The notes under the pieces were generated by a model. The model worked only from the letters and a program-made list of their open reading frames with translations. It made no database searches and was not told the origin of the DNA. DNA of 64,000 nt from Clostridium massiliamazoniense (GTDB lineage: Bacteria; Bacillota; Clostridia; Clostridiales; Clostridiaceae): positions 584,254 to 648,253 of the forward strand of contig NZ_LN879466.1 in the NCBI RefSeq assembly GCF_001403635.1. The letters are read 5' to 3'. A program made the position numbers and the translations under genes. Positions within the stretch are counted from its first letter, which is position 1. The number at the start of each line of letters is the position of its first letter. Positions 47,002 through 55,858 of this stretch are shown in pieces.

Positions 47002-47061
47002 AGCATAATAGACTAGTAACATACTATCAACAATAGAAATTTTCTTAGATTATGATTATAA
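47002..47061 (-). promoter_or_regulatory. Candidate catalase promoter and PerR-like box
   Basis: Minus-strand -35 TTGATA (47025-47030) and -10 TATGCT (47002-47007) are 17 bases apart. Upstream, AGATTATGATTATAA (47047-47061) agrees with the PerR box TTATAATnATTATAA at 11 of 14 defined positions. The box is upstream of -35, which is not the commonest repressor site, so treat it as a candidate. Confidence 0.4.
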
Positions 47062-47079
47062 AATGAACTTAAATATAAG

Positions 47080-47160
47080 TAGAATTAAGATTATATATGA
47101 ATTTTAGTGGGAGTTTTGGAAGTTTGTTTATCTATGGCTTATAGAAGAGGGGGACAGACT
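47080..47160 (+). repeat. Dispersed intergenic repeat, copy E2
   Basis: GAATTTTAGTGGGAGTTTTG and CTTATAGAAGAGGG here match, with differences, segments at 44182-44245 and 52386-52440 (see finding). Each lies within a few hundred bases upstream of a gene. Confidence 0.5.
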
Positions 47161-47325
47161 ATGGTTATAAGGTCAATAATTTTAAAGGCAATTAAATATA
47201 TTGTGATGGAAGAGAAGGTGATAATTAACATTAGATTTTTTTCTTTTTCTAAGGCAAAATAAAATAAAGAAACTTAATTGAAAAGGAATATAGAAAAACT
47301 ATATTTGGGAGAGGAGTAGATTTTT

Positions 47326-47574
47326 TTGAAAATGCTAGAACTTTGGGAGAAAACTAAGGAGATTTTAGAAGGAGAATTATCTAAGAATACTTTTGAAAAG
47401 TGGATAAGCCCCTTAGAATTTCATAGTGCATCAAAAGGAGATGAACTTATTTTAATAGCACCAAGTACTTTGAATAAGAGGGAAATAAAGAAATACATAA
47501 GTTTTATTGACAATACTATTTTCTATAATTTTGATTTATATAAATTAATAACAGTAAGATTTCAAGAAGAGTAA
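47326..47574 (+). CDS. Stand-alone DnaA domain I-like small protein
   Basis: 82 residues starting (TTG) MKMLELWEKTKEILEGELSK, then NTFEKWISPLEFHSA and LILIAPSTLNKREIKKYI. This is the fold pattern of the N-terminal domain of DnaA (LWxxxLxxLxxxLSxxxFxxWLxPL), without linker, ATPase or DNA-binding domains. GGAGAGGAG lies nine bases before the TTG; the next in-frame ATG (47332) is too far. It could bind DnaA-domain-I partners such as the replicative helicase or compete in initiation, but this is inference. Confidence 0.7.
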   Translation: MKMLELWEKTKEILEGELSKNTFEKWISPLEFHSASKGDELILIAPSTLNKREIKKYISFIDNTIFYNFDLYKLITVRFQEE

Positions 47575-47581
47575 GGTTGAG

Positions 47582-47651
47582 TTAAGTGACTATCTAAATC
47601 TTAATTTATTTATAGGAACTTACTCAGTGAGCAAAGCGAGTCAAGTTTCCT
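47582..47651 (+). repeat. 70-base dispersed repeat, copy A
   Basis: From TTAAGTGACTATCTAAATCT to AGTTTCCT this matches 52151-52220 with only about seven differences. GGAAC and GTTTCC near its 3' half may pair. It is not inside a gene. Confidence 0.75.
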
Positions 47652-47903
47652 TTTAAAAGAAGCTCAGTGCTAAAGGAACTGAGTAACTTCAAGTTACAAA
47701 ATTATAGATTTGACTATCAGTCAAACAAAGTGAGTTTAGAAATTTTAGTAACTGTTGTAGAAAAATATTAGAGTTTCTTTACGTAGGTGAGTGGTCACAA
47801 ATGGTGAACCTATATAGCTAGATAAAAGCAAAGAGGATGTATCTATAATTCGATACATCCTCTTATGTTTATTATCAATTGAAAATTGATTTAAGGGTAA
47901 TAT
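47652..47903. other. Non-coding region downstream of the DnaA-like gene
   Basis: Contains more direct and inverted short matches (CTCAGTGCTAAAGGAACTGAG) and ends in the terminator at 47831-47864. No open frame. Confidence 0.5.
47831..47866. terminator. Bidirectional terminator
   Basis: AAGAGGATGTATC pairs perfectly with GATACATCCTCTT around TATAATTC. It serves the plus-strand region and the minus-strand permease gene. Confidence 0.85.
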
Positions 47904-49199
47904 TTAGAAACTACGTTCTTTCTTATTATAAATTTTCATTAAGAAGTATAATGGTATTGCTATAATAAGACCTCCAAGTCCCCAAATAATTTGTTGAGAT
48001 GATGATTGGCATAATATCCAAAGACTTACTAGTACAGCTATTATAGGTATTACTGGTCCTAGTGGTATTTTAAAGGAACGTTCCATTTCAGGTTTTTTCC
48101 ATCTTAATACTGGTACTGCTAAACATGTTGGCAGATATTGTGCAAATCTTGAAATTGCACTTATTAAGGCTAAGTGTGTAAATGAACCAGATAGCGCTAT
48201 TGGAATTGTTAAAACTACTGTAAGTGTTATAGCTAAATATGGAGTTTGGAATCTACCATATTTAGTTAATGATTTAGGTAATAAGCCATCTTCTGCAAGT
48301 GCAACTGCCATTCTTGGAGATGAAAATGAAGATGCTACATTTATTCCTATAATTGAGATTAATACACCAAGACTAACTAATATTCCACCCCAAGAGCCTA
48401 AGAATAATGAAGAGGCTGTTGTTACAGGTGTTACATCTTTAGCAAGGTTAGGTCCTAAGATACCAATAGAAACTGCTTGTATAAGTATGTATACAATTGA
48501 AACGATTATCATTACTATAACAATGGCAATAGGTATATTTTTTGATGGATTATCCATATCTTCTGCTGCAAGTGCAATACTTTCAAAGCCAGTGAAAGCA
48601 AAGAAGATTAAAAGAGCAGCAGCACCAAATGAACCATGTGTATATACTCCATGTGGAAATAGAGGAGTAAAGTTATGTAGTTTCATAAAGAAAACACCAG
48701 CACCTATGAATATTATAAGAGGAATTATTTTTCCTATAGTAGCAATATTCATTATTATTTTTGTGAAGTTAACTCCAACAATATTAAGTACACCTAAAGC
48801 TATTAAGAACAGAACAACGATTACGTCTTTTGTCATACCGTGATCGGCTGCTGGCCAAAATACTGATAGAGCAGTAGTGAATCCAACTGCCATTGTAGCC
48901 CATGCTATTACACAAATGGCATAAGTCATAATACCAACTTCAAAGGCTGCAAAGTTACCAAAGGCTTCTCGTGTATAGACATAAGGACCACCATTTCTTT
49001 TGAACATTCCACCCATTTCAGCGAAACAAAGTGCTATGGTTATTGTTAAGAATGCATCAAATAAGATTACATATAAGCTGGCAGGTCCTATAAGTTCCAT
49101 TGCTTTGTTTGGAAGCAGGAAAATCCCACTTCCAACAATGGCATTAAACCCTAAAAGAATGATACTAAGAAAACCTATTTTAGATTTATTTTTTCCCAT
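47904..49199 (-). CDS. APC-superfamily amino acid permease
   Basis: 431-residue transporter with about twelve helices. The first helix carries NAIVGSGIFLLPNKAMELIG, the unwound substrate-binding GSGIF motif; EMGGMFKRNGGPYVYTREAF follows, and FAFTGFESIALAAEDMDNPS is the typical helix 6 motif. I choose ATG 49199 because AAGAGG lies seven bases upstream; an in-frame ATG at 49223 has no such site. It is the second gene of a minus-strand unit with the C26 peptidase at 49272, both behind a T-box. Confidence 0.88.
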   Translation of the reverse strand: MGKNKSKIGFLSIILLGFNAIVGSGIFLLPNKAMELIGPASLYVILFDAFLTITIALCFAEMGGMFKRNGGPYVYTREAFGNFAAFEVGIMTYAICVIAWATMAVGFTTALSVFWPAADHGMTKDVIVVLFLIALGVLNIVGVNFTKIIMNIATIGKIIPLIIFIGAGVFFMKLHNFTPLFPHGVYTHGSFGAAALLIFFAFTGFESIALAAEDMDNPSKNIPIAIVIVMIIVSIVYILIQAVSIGILGPNLAKDVTPVTTASSLFLGSWGGILVSLGVLISIIGINVASSFSSPRMAVALAEDGLLPKSLTKYGRFQTPYLAITLTVVLTIPIALSGSFTHLALISAISRFAQYLPTCLAVPVLRWKKPEMERSFKIPLGPVIPIIAVLVSLWILCQSSSQQIIWGLGGLIIAIPLYFLMKIYNKKERSF

Positions 49200-49271
49200 C
49201 GGTTTACCTCTTTCTTTTTTCATTTGTTTTAAAAAGTATATTTAATAGTATTTTTACTTAAATATTTAGTT

Positions 49272-50000
49272 TTATTTATCAATTGAATTTAAAAAGTATT
49301 TAAATAGATTTAGCATTGACTCATTGTTATGAGATAAAGCTTCAGGATGCCATTGAATTCCCATTACAAAGGAGCCATCAATTTTTTCTATAGCTTCAAT
49401 AATACCATCTTTAGATGTTGCTACAGCTTTAAAACCAGGAGCTAGATCCTTTATTGCTAAGTGGTGTAATGAATTTACTAGGGCTGTTTCACCTAATATG
49501 CTATATAACATTGAAGTTTTATCAATATCTATTGTATGGCTTACTTCAGTTCCATGATTGCCTTGAACATGATTTATATAAGTTCCTTCCTTTAAAGAAA
49601 TATCTTGATAAAGACTTCCACCATTAACAACATTAATAATTTGATGTCCTCTACAAATTCCTAAAAGTGGAATTGATTTTTCTATAGCTTTTTTTGCTAA
49701 ATAAAATTCAAATTCATCTCTTTCGAAGCAAGTGGCTTGAAGTAATTTATGTGGCTCTTCATTGTATCTTAAGGGGTCGATATCATAACCACCAGAAATT
49801 ATTAGAACATCTATAAGTTCAAGATGTTTATCAAGAATTTCTTTATCTGTAGTAACTGGTAAAATAATAGGAATTCCGCCAGCTGCAATTACAGAAGAAA
49901 TATAATCATCAAAAATTTTAATTCTCTTACATCCAGCAAAAGGAGGAAGATCAGTTGCTACTTCTATATTTGCTGATATACCTATAATTTTATTTTTCAT
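49272..50000 (-). CDS. Peptidase C26 / gamma-glutamyl-GABA hydrolase-like class I amidotransferase
   Basis: 242-residue stand-alone glutamine-amidotransferase-fold hydrolase. The nucleophile Cys116 is in LGICRGHQ and His218/Glu220 in GIQWHPE; ISGGYDIDPLRYNEEP is typical of the PuuD-like C26 group that cuts gamma-glutamyl bonds. The ATG follows AATGGAGGTAC. It is the first gene after the T-box and shares a transcript with the permease, so the pair may import and release an amino acid. Confidence 0.87.
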   Translation of the reverse strand: MKNKIIGISANIEVATDLPPFAGCKRIKIFDDYISSVIAAGGIPIILPVTTDKEILDKHLELIDVLIISGGYDIDPLRYNEEPHKLLQATCFERDEFEFYLAKKAIEKSIPLLGICRGHQIINVVNGGSLYQDISLKEGTYINHVQGNHGTEVSHTIDIDKTSMLYSILGETALVNSLHHLAIKDLAPGFKAVATSKDGIIEAIEKIDGSFVMGIQWHPEALSHNNESMLNLFKYFLNSIDK

Positions 50001-50044
50001 ATTGTACCTCCATTATTTTTTTAAATTGTATAAAAAAAAAGAAC

Positions 50045-50326
50045 TATAATCAAAAAATAGAGACGAAGACAAACTTCGTGGTTCCACTCTACTTCAGACA
50101 AAAGTCCCTCATTAAAAACATCATTATAAATGCCTTAAGCTATAACGGGCTTTACCGTATATCCTTACTAAAAAATTGGGGATATAAACTCCGTAGTGCA
50201 CTTTCACATAAAATACATGTTAGAAGCTTCTCAGCTACTGCTTCCTCTCTGTAAACTGCAGGCTTTATGTTACTTTTCTACTTCATAGTTTTTCCGACTA
50301 TCTTGATAGGATTTTAAGTTTTCATA
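50045..50326 (-). promoter_or_regulatory. T-box riboswitch leader
   Basis: Read on the minus strand, the leader has a stem I region with GAAGTAGAAAAGTA (S-turn AGTA), the AGAGAGGAAGC/GCTGAGAAGCTTCT apical parts and, at 50080-50090, the T-box AGAGTGGAACCACG. The terminator ACGAAG-TTTGT-CTTCGT (50063-50079) is followed by CTCTATTTTTTG. Uncharged tRNA should prevent termination and raise expression of the C26 peptidase and permease. The specifier loop reads GAAAGTGCACTAC; TGC (Cys) followed by A is my best guess, with His (CAC) or Tyr (TAC) as alternatives. Confidence 0.88.
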
Positions 50327-50331
50327 AATTA

Positions 50332-50360
50332 ATTATATTAATTAAATTTAAAACTGTCAA
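50332..50360 (-). promoter_or_regulatory. Consensus promoter of the T-box unit
   Basis: On the minus strand TTGACA (50355-50360), a 17-base spacer and TATAAT (50332-50337): a perfect housekeeping promoter placed just upstream of the T-box leader. Confidence 0.88.
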
Positions 50361-50480
50361 CAAAATCAATTGAGAATAAGAAAAAAAGTTAATATAAAGT
50401 TAATTAATTGTTTGTTATATATTATGAAATAGGGACTTTTATAGTTACAAAAATATAAAAAAGATTAAAGACAAGTAAAA

Positions 50481-50526
50481 AAAGTGACTGAATCTCAAAA
50501 GAAATTTTCTTTTAAACAGTCACTTT
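50481..50526 (-). terminator. Terminator after brnQ
   Basis: AAAGTGACTG pairs with CAGTCACTTT around a ~26-base loop with an inner AAAGAAA/TTTCTTT match; on the minus strand a T-rich tract follows. Confidence 0.8.
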
Positions 50527-50540
50527 AAATTTAAAATTAT

Positions 50541-51842
50541 TTAATTATCCATTAGGGTATCTACATTATCAGTTGGCTTTGTATCATGCTTTAAAAAATA
50601 ATTAGATATTATAAAAGCAATTATAAATGGTAGAACCCATGAAAAGCCTATATCACTAAGTGGTAAATAAGAAAGTAAATTTTTTATAGAAGGTACTTTT
50701 GTACTTATAAATGTTAAAATACTAAAAAGTAAAGTTGTATATGTGCTATATTTAATTGTTAAGTTACTTTTTAGTTTTGAATCAAATAAGTTAAGTAAAA
50801 TTATTACTATAGAAACTGGATAAATTATGCTAAGTAAGGATGCAGAGAAGGATATTATCTTATCTAATCCAAAGTTAGCTAAAAATATACTTACTACTGA
50901 CATTATTATTACATTAACTTTATATTTTAGCTTACCATTAGAAACTCTTTCAAAAAATTCTCCCCCTGCTGATAAGAGCCCTATAGAGGTTGTTAAGCAA
51001 GCTAATCCGAAGGCTATGCCAATAGCTAAAGCTCCAAAGTTACCCAAAATAGATTTTGATAGGAATATTAACAATTGAGAATTTGTTAATCCATTAGCTA
51101 AATTACCAGTCTTTGCACCTAGGAAAATTAATCCTCCATATATAATAGCTAGTCCAACAATTGCTATAACTGATGCTCTAAGAGTAACACCAATTACCTC
51201 TTTATTTTTATATCCCTTTGATTTAACAGAGCCAATTATAAGTGTAGCAAAAACAATAGAAGCTATGGCATCCATAGTTTGGTATCCTTCAATTAATGAA
51301 TGAGATAATGGTTTTGTGATTGTACTTTGAGAAAAATTACTTATAGGGCTTATAAATCCTTTTGCTAATAATAGAACAAGTATTAGTAATAAAATTGGTG
51401 TTAAATACTTTCCAATAGCCTCAATAATTTTTGTAGGTTTTAAAACAAAAATTAAATTTATAGCAAAGTAAACTATAATAAAAATAAACTGATTTACATT
51501 TTGAAAGTTTGGTAAAATTGATATTTCAAAAGTTGATGCTGCTGTTCTTGGTATAGCAAGTAATGGTCCAATTAATAAAAATAGTGTTATAGAGTAGACT
51601 TTAGAGAAGGTTGGACCAACTTTAGCAGACATATTTTCAAAATTTCCATTATTTTTGGTACAAGCAATTAATCCTAATAGAGGAAGACCGACTCCCATTA
51701 TGGTGAAACCAATAATTCCGAGCCAATAATTATTTCCCAGGCTTTGTCCAAGTGTTGGTGGAAATATTAGATTACCAGCACCAAAAAACATTGAAAACAA
51801 AGCAAAACCTATGATTATGTAGTCTTTAGTTTTACTATTCAT
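50541..51842 (-). CDS. brnQ: Branched-chain amino acid:cation symporter
   Basis: 433-residue carrier with about twelve helices. The start ALFSMFFGAGNLIFPPTLGQ is the signature of the LIVCS/BrnQ family, and GLLACTKN-type and PRTAASTFEISILPNF segments follow. It imports Leu, Ile and Val with Na+ or H+. AAAGGAG precedes the ATG. It is a single gene with its own terminator. Confidence 0.93.
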   Translation of the reverse strand: MNSKTKDYIIIGFALFSMFFGAGNLIFPPTLGQSLGNNYWLGIIGFTIMGVGLPLLGLIACTKNNGNFENMSAKVGPTFSKVYSITLFLLIGPLLAIPRTAASTFEISILPNFQNVNQFIFIIVYFAINLIFVLKPTKIIEAIGKYLTPILLLILVLLLAKGFISPISNFSQSTITKPLSHSLIEGYQTMDAIASIVFATLIIGSVKSKGYKNKEVIGVTLRASVIAIVGLAIIYGGLIFLGAKTGNLANGLTNSQLLIFLSKSILGNFGALAIGIAFGLACLTTSIGLLSAGGEFFERVSNGKLKYKVNVIIMSVVSIFLANFGLDKIISFSASLLSIIYPVSIVIILLNLFDSKLKSNLTIKYSTYTTLLFSILTFISTKVPSIKNLLSYLPLSDIGFSWVLPFIIAFIISNYFLKHDTKPTDNVDTLMDN

Positions 51843-52514
51843 AATATGATTCTCCTTTTCGTAAAATAAGGTTTAATAAGGTAAAAATTTAATGAGGTAA
51901 AAAGTTTATTAAGTTATTAATATTAAATTAATAATATCAAAATAAATTTACCAATTCAATAAAGAAAAAGTTAAAAAAATAATAAAATTACAATAAAACA
52001 ATTGTTGAAAAAGTATAATAATTTTTTGAAAGAATATTATCTATATGATAGGATAAGTGTATAAACGTAGACTTAATTCAGATGGAGTTTTGATTCCATT
52101 TGAATGTTTAGTGGTCGTTAGCTAGAAACGTGAGGCTGTTTATCTCCTACTTAAGTGACTATCTAAATCTTGATTTAGTTATAGGAACTTACTCAGCGAG
52201 CAATACGAGTCGAGTTTCCTATAGAAGATGGGAGTATTGCAGCCTCTAGCTATCAGATAAAATGAGAATTGAAGACGGAGAAGAAAAAATAAGTTAGGTT
52301 CCGTTATTATTGAATTTTTAATTTGCTTTATATTAAAGATTAATATAAACTGAAATTTAGCTAGGATAGAGTTAAAACTCCATCTAGATTTTAGTTGGAG
52401 TTATTTAGGGACTTATGTCTGTTTATGTTTAGTTTATAAAGTACTAGAATAGACAAGCGTTAGTCAGGGGATGAAGACTTTAATATTATGTATGACAAAT
52501 TGGAGGAGTATTAA
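51843..52514. other. Long intergenic region with dispersed repeats between brnQ and galU
   Basis: About 670 bases without an open frame. It holds the brnQ promoter on the minus strand, two diverged copies of the E repeat (52078-52130 and 52362-52460), and copy B of the 70-base repeat (52151-52220). Confidence 0.65.
52151..52220 (+). repeat. 70-base dispersed repeat, copy B
   Basis: Matches 47582-47651 along its whole length with about seven substitutions and no gaps. Reads TTAAGTGACTATCTAAATCT at its start and GAGTTTCCT at its end. Confidence 0.75.
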
Positions 52515-53387
52515 ATGAAAGTACGTAAAGCAATTATTCCAGCTGCAGGATTAGGAACAAGATTTTTGCCAGCAACAAAGGCACAACCTAAGGAAATGTT
52601 ACCTATAGTTGATAAGCCAACAATTCAATATATTATAGAAGAGGCTATAGCATCAGGAATTGAAGAGATTTTAATTATTACAGGTAGAAATAAAAAATGT
52701 ATAGAAGATCATTTTGACCGTAGTATAGAACTTGAATTAGAACTTGAAAAATCAGGGAAAAATGAGCTTTTAGAAATCGTTAGAGATATTTCAGACATGG
52801 TTGATATACATTATATTAGACAAAAAGAACCAAGAGGATTGGGACATGCTATAAATTGTGCTAAGGCTTTTGTTGGAGATGAGCCTTTTGCAGTTCTTTT
52901 AGGTGATGATGTTGTATATAGTGAAAAGCCTTGTTTAAAACAACTTATGGACTGTTATGATGAATATAAAACATCTGTATTAGGAGTTCAAGCTGTTCCA
53001 GAGAAGGACGTAAATAAGTACGGAATAGTAGATGGTATACACATTGAAGATAAAGTTTATAAAGTTAAGGATTTAGTTGAAAAACCAAAAGTGGAAGAGG
53101 CACCAACAAATATAGCTATATTAGGAAGATATATAATAACTCCAGCTATATTTGAAATCCTAGATAAAACTGCACCAGGAAAAGGTGGAGAAATTCAATT
53201 AACAGACGCTCTTAAAACTTTAATTGACCAAGAAGCTATGTATGCTTATATATTTGATGGAAGAAGATATGATGTAGGATCAAAGCAAGGGTTCTTAGAA
53301 GCTACTATTGAATATGCTTTAAGAAAACCTGAAATAAAAGATGAGTTTATGGAATATTTAACAGAGAGAAAATGGGAAAATAAATAA
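52515..53387 (+). CDS. galU: UTP-glucose-1-phosphate uridylyltransferase
   Basis: 290 residues. IIPAAGLGTRFLPATKAQPK (residues 6-25) is the nucleotide-binding signature, followed by QYIIEEAIASGIEEI, QKEPRGLGHAI and VLLGDDVVY. It makes UDP-glucose for glycolipid, teichoic acid and capsule synthesis. TTGGAGGAG precedes the ATG. It is followed by a strong terminator and so stands alone. Confidence 0.96.
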   Translation: MKVRKAIIPAAGLGTRFLPATKAQPKEMLPIVDKPTIQYIIEEAIASGIEEILIITGRNKKCIEDHFDRSIELELELEKSGKNELLEIVRDISDMVDIHYIRQKEPRGLGHAINCAKAFVGDEPFAVLLGDDVVYSEKPCLKQLMDCYDEYKTSVLGVQAVPEKDVNKYGIVDGIHIEDKVYKVKDLVEKPKVEEAPTNIAILGRYIITPAIFEILDKTAPGKGGEIQLTDALKTLIDQEAMYAYIFDGRRYDVGSKQGFLEATIEYALRKPEIKDEFMEYLTERKWENK

Positions 53388-53400
53388 TTAATTAAAAGTG

Positions 53401-53441
53401 GGGGATGTAGCAAATCAGGATCTACATCCTCTGCTTTTTTA
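53401..53441 (+). terminator. Terminator after galU
   Basis: GGATGTAG pairs with CTACATCC around CAAATCAGGAT, followed by TCTGCTTTTTT. Confidence 0.88.
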
Positions 53442-53629
53442 TTTTATTACAGGAAATTTAGTATTTAATTAAGATATTATGGCAAACTATAAAGAAAATA
53501 TGATATTATTTTTATTGAGAACTGAAATTGTGTTAAAGTAAAAAACTTATTATTAATAGTTTAATTAAATTTTCAATTAATTATTTTAGCTTTAATAACG
53601 ATTATTATAAAAATGGAAGGAGAATATCT

Positions 53630-54637
53630 ATGGAAGATAAGAAGAAGGTTATATTCAGTGGAATACAACCATCAGGAGATTTAACTTTAGGGAACTATTT
53701 AGGAGCCTTAAAAAGCTGGGTTAAACTTCAAGATGAGTATGAATGTTATTTCTGTGTTGTTGATTTACATGCAATAACAGTTAAACAAGTTCCTGCTGAT
53801 TTAAGAAAAAGAACTTTAGAGATGTTAGCTATTTATATAGCTTCAGGTATAGATACAACAAAAAATACTTTATTTATTCAATCACACGTTCCAGCTCATT
53901 CAGAGTTATCATGGCTTTTAACATGTAATTCTTATGTTGGAGAATTAAGCAGAATGACTCAATATAAAGATAAAAGTCAAAAGTCAGTTAATTCAGGAGA
54001 CCCAATAATAGCGGGTTTATTTAATTATCCTGTTTTAATGGCAGCAGATATTCTTTTATATCAAACAGACTTAGTTCCAGTTGGAATAGACCAAAGACAA
54101 CATTTAGAACTTGCTAGAGATATAGCAGGAAGATTTAATAATGCCTATAGTGAAACATTTAAGATTCCAGAAGCATACATTCCAAAAGCTGGAGCTAAAA
54201 TAATGGATTTACAAGAGCCAACTAAGAAGATGTCTAAGTCAGGGGAAAATCCTAATGGAGCTATACTTTTAATGGATAGTCCAGATGTAATTAGAAAGAA
54301 AATATCAAGAGCTGTAACAGACAGTGTTGGGGTTGTAAATTATACAGATGACCAACCTGGAGTTAAAAACCTAATAAATATACTTGCAACTATAGAAGGA
54401 ATAACACCAGAAGAAGTAGTTGCCAGATTTGAAGGTAAAGGATATGCAGAATTCAAAAAAGAAGTTGGAGAAGCTATAGTAAGAGAGCTTGAGCCAGTTC
54501 AACAAAGAGTAAAAGACTTATTATCAAATAAAAAGGAACTTGAAGAAATCTACAAAGCTGGTGCTGAAAAAGCTAACTACGTAGCAATGAAAACTTTAAG
54601 AAAAACTCAAAAGAAAATAGGCCTTATTCCAAGATAA
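53630..54637 (+). CDS. trpS: Tryptophanyl-tRNA synthetase
   Basis: 335-residue class I synthetase. The HIGH-like motif is SGDLTLGNYLGAL (residues ~12-24) and the KMSKS motif is KKMSKSG near residue 196; DLVPVGIDQRQHLELARDIA is diagnostic of TrpRS. GGAAGGAG precedes the ATG. No T-box was recognised in the 190 bases upstream. Confidence 0.96.
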   Translation: MEDKKKVIFSGIQPSGDLTLGNYLGALKSWVKLQDEYECYFCVVDLHAITVKQVPADLRKRTLEMLAIYIASGIDTTKNTLFIQSHVPAHSELSWLLTCNSYVGELSRMTQYKDKSQKSVNSGDPIIAGLFNYPVLMAADILLYQTDLVPVGIDQRQHLELARDIAGRFNNAYSETFKIPEAYIPKAGAKIMDLQEPTKKMSKSGENPNGAILLMDSPDVIRKKISRAVTDSVGVVNYTDDQPGVKNLINILATIEGITPEEVVARFEGKGYAEFKKEVGEAIVRELEPVQQRVKDLLSNKKELEEIYKAGAEKANYVAMKTLRKTQKKIGLIPR

Positions 54638-54718
54638 TATTTAATTAAGTGTTGGTTATTAACACTTAACTTAGAAAATATTTTAATGTGTTATATTCAT
54701 ATGAATATATAAAAAATA

Positions 54719-54768
54719 AACTATCTCGAAGTAGAATAATACTACTTTAGAGGTAGTTTTATTTATTT
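54719..54768 (+). terminator. Terminator after trpS
   Basis: AACTATCTC/GAGGTAGTT with inner AGTAG/CTACT form a stem followed by TTATTTATTTT. A weaker stem TTAAGTGTT/AACACTTAA lies at 54645-54669. Confidence 0.75.
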
Positions 54769-54990
54769 TAATTAGTATACTTTTCCTTAGGTTAAGTTTT
54801 TATTAAGTTTATTAATATAATAAGGAATTTATCATTTATTTTTGATATATTATAATCATAGTATTTTATAATTTGCTATTATTTAAACTATTAGGTTTAA
54901 TTTAAGATTTATAACATTATTTTAATGGGGAATTGTTAATTAACAATATTTTAATTTGTAGTGATAGTTACGAGGGGGAATAGTAATATT
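54769..54990. other. Intergenic region upstream of the response regulator
   Basis: About 220 bases; TTGATA (54842-54847) and TTTATA (54865-54870), 17 bases apart, may be a weak promoter. No other structure. Confidence 0.4.
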
Positions 54991-55686
54991 ATGCAAGATA
55001 AAAAAATTCTTATAGTTGATGATGAGGAGCATATTAGGGAACTTATAAAATTTAATTTAGAGAAGAATGGCTATAAAACTATAACAGCCTCAACAGGAAA
55101 GGAAGGTCTTGAAATAGCAAAGGAAAGACAAGTAGACCTTATAATTTTAGATTTAATGCTTCCAGAGATGGATGGTTTTGAGGTGTGTAAGGAAATAAGA
55201 AGGGAACATACAATAAGTTCTATACCTATAATAATGTTAACAGCTAAAGGAGAAGAAATAGATAAAATACTAGGATTAGAGCTAGGTGCTGATGATTATA
55301 TGACAAAGCCTTTTTCAGTTAGAGAATTAGTTGCTAGGGTAAAAGCGCAGTTAAGGCGGAATAATAAAACGATAGATGAAAATTTAATAAGATTTGGAGA
55401 TATATCAATAAATCTTCAAACTAGAGAAGTTAAAAAATTAGATAAAAAAATAGAATTAACTCTTAAAGAATTTGAAATATTAAAATTACTTATTAAAAAT
55501 AAGGGGAAAATTTTAACTAGAGAAATGTTATTAGATAGAATATGGGGTTATGAATATATAGGTGAAACAAGAACTGTAGATGTTCATATAAGACATCTAA
55601 GACAAAAAATAGAGAATGATGATAAGAATCCTATGTATGTACAAACTATTAGAGGGGTAGGATATAAATTTTTAATTGAAGATTAG
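54991..55686 (+). CDS. PhoB/PhoP-type response regulator without an adjacent kinase
   Basis: 231 residues. Receiver domain with Asp10/Asp11, phosphoacceptor Asp54 (LILDLMLPEMDG), Thr84 and Lys106 (DDYMTKPF); C-terminal OmpR/PhoB winged helix ending RGVGYKFLIED. ATG 54991 follows CGAGGGGGAATAG; the in-frame GTG 54961 lacks a site. Phosphate transporter genes follow 2.2 kb downstream, so control of the pst genes is plausible. The histidine kinase gene that usually follows is absent. Confidence 0.88.
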   Translation: MQDKKILIVDDEEHIRELIKFNLEKNGYKTITASTGKEGLEIAKERQVDLIILDLMLPEMDGFEVCKEIRREHTISSIPIIMLTAKGEEIDKILGLELGADDYMTKPFSVRELVARVKAQLRRNNKTIDENLIRFGDISINLQTREVKKLDKKIELTLKEFEILKLLIKNKGKILTREMLLDRIWGYEYIGETRTVDVHIRHLRQKIENDDKNPMYVQTIRGVGYKFLIED

Positions 55687-55734
55687 AGTAATACAGACAT
55701 TAGTGATTAGGTAAAATATTATAATTACTTTTAA

Positions 55735-55775
55735 GGGGATAAAAAAGTGAAAACTTTTTATTCCCTATTTATATT
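55735..55775 (+). terminator. Terminator after the response regulator
   Basis: GGGGATAAAAAAGT pairs with ACTTTTTATTCCC around GAAA, followed by TATTTATATTTTT. Confidence 0.88.
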
Positions 55776-55858
55776 TTTAAGGATACAGTGTAGGTGATTA
55801 AAGAGTATTTATAATATTTTATATAGTTAATGAAAGAAGTTTAAGAGGAGTGGTATTT

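Noticed and set aside
48487-48843. Plus-strand open frame of 118 codons opposite the permease
   Set aside because: Shadow of a membrane-protein gene on the other strand; no ribosome site and no recognisable protein.
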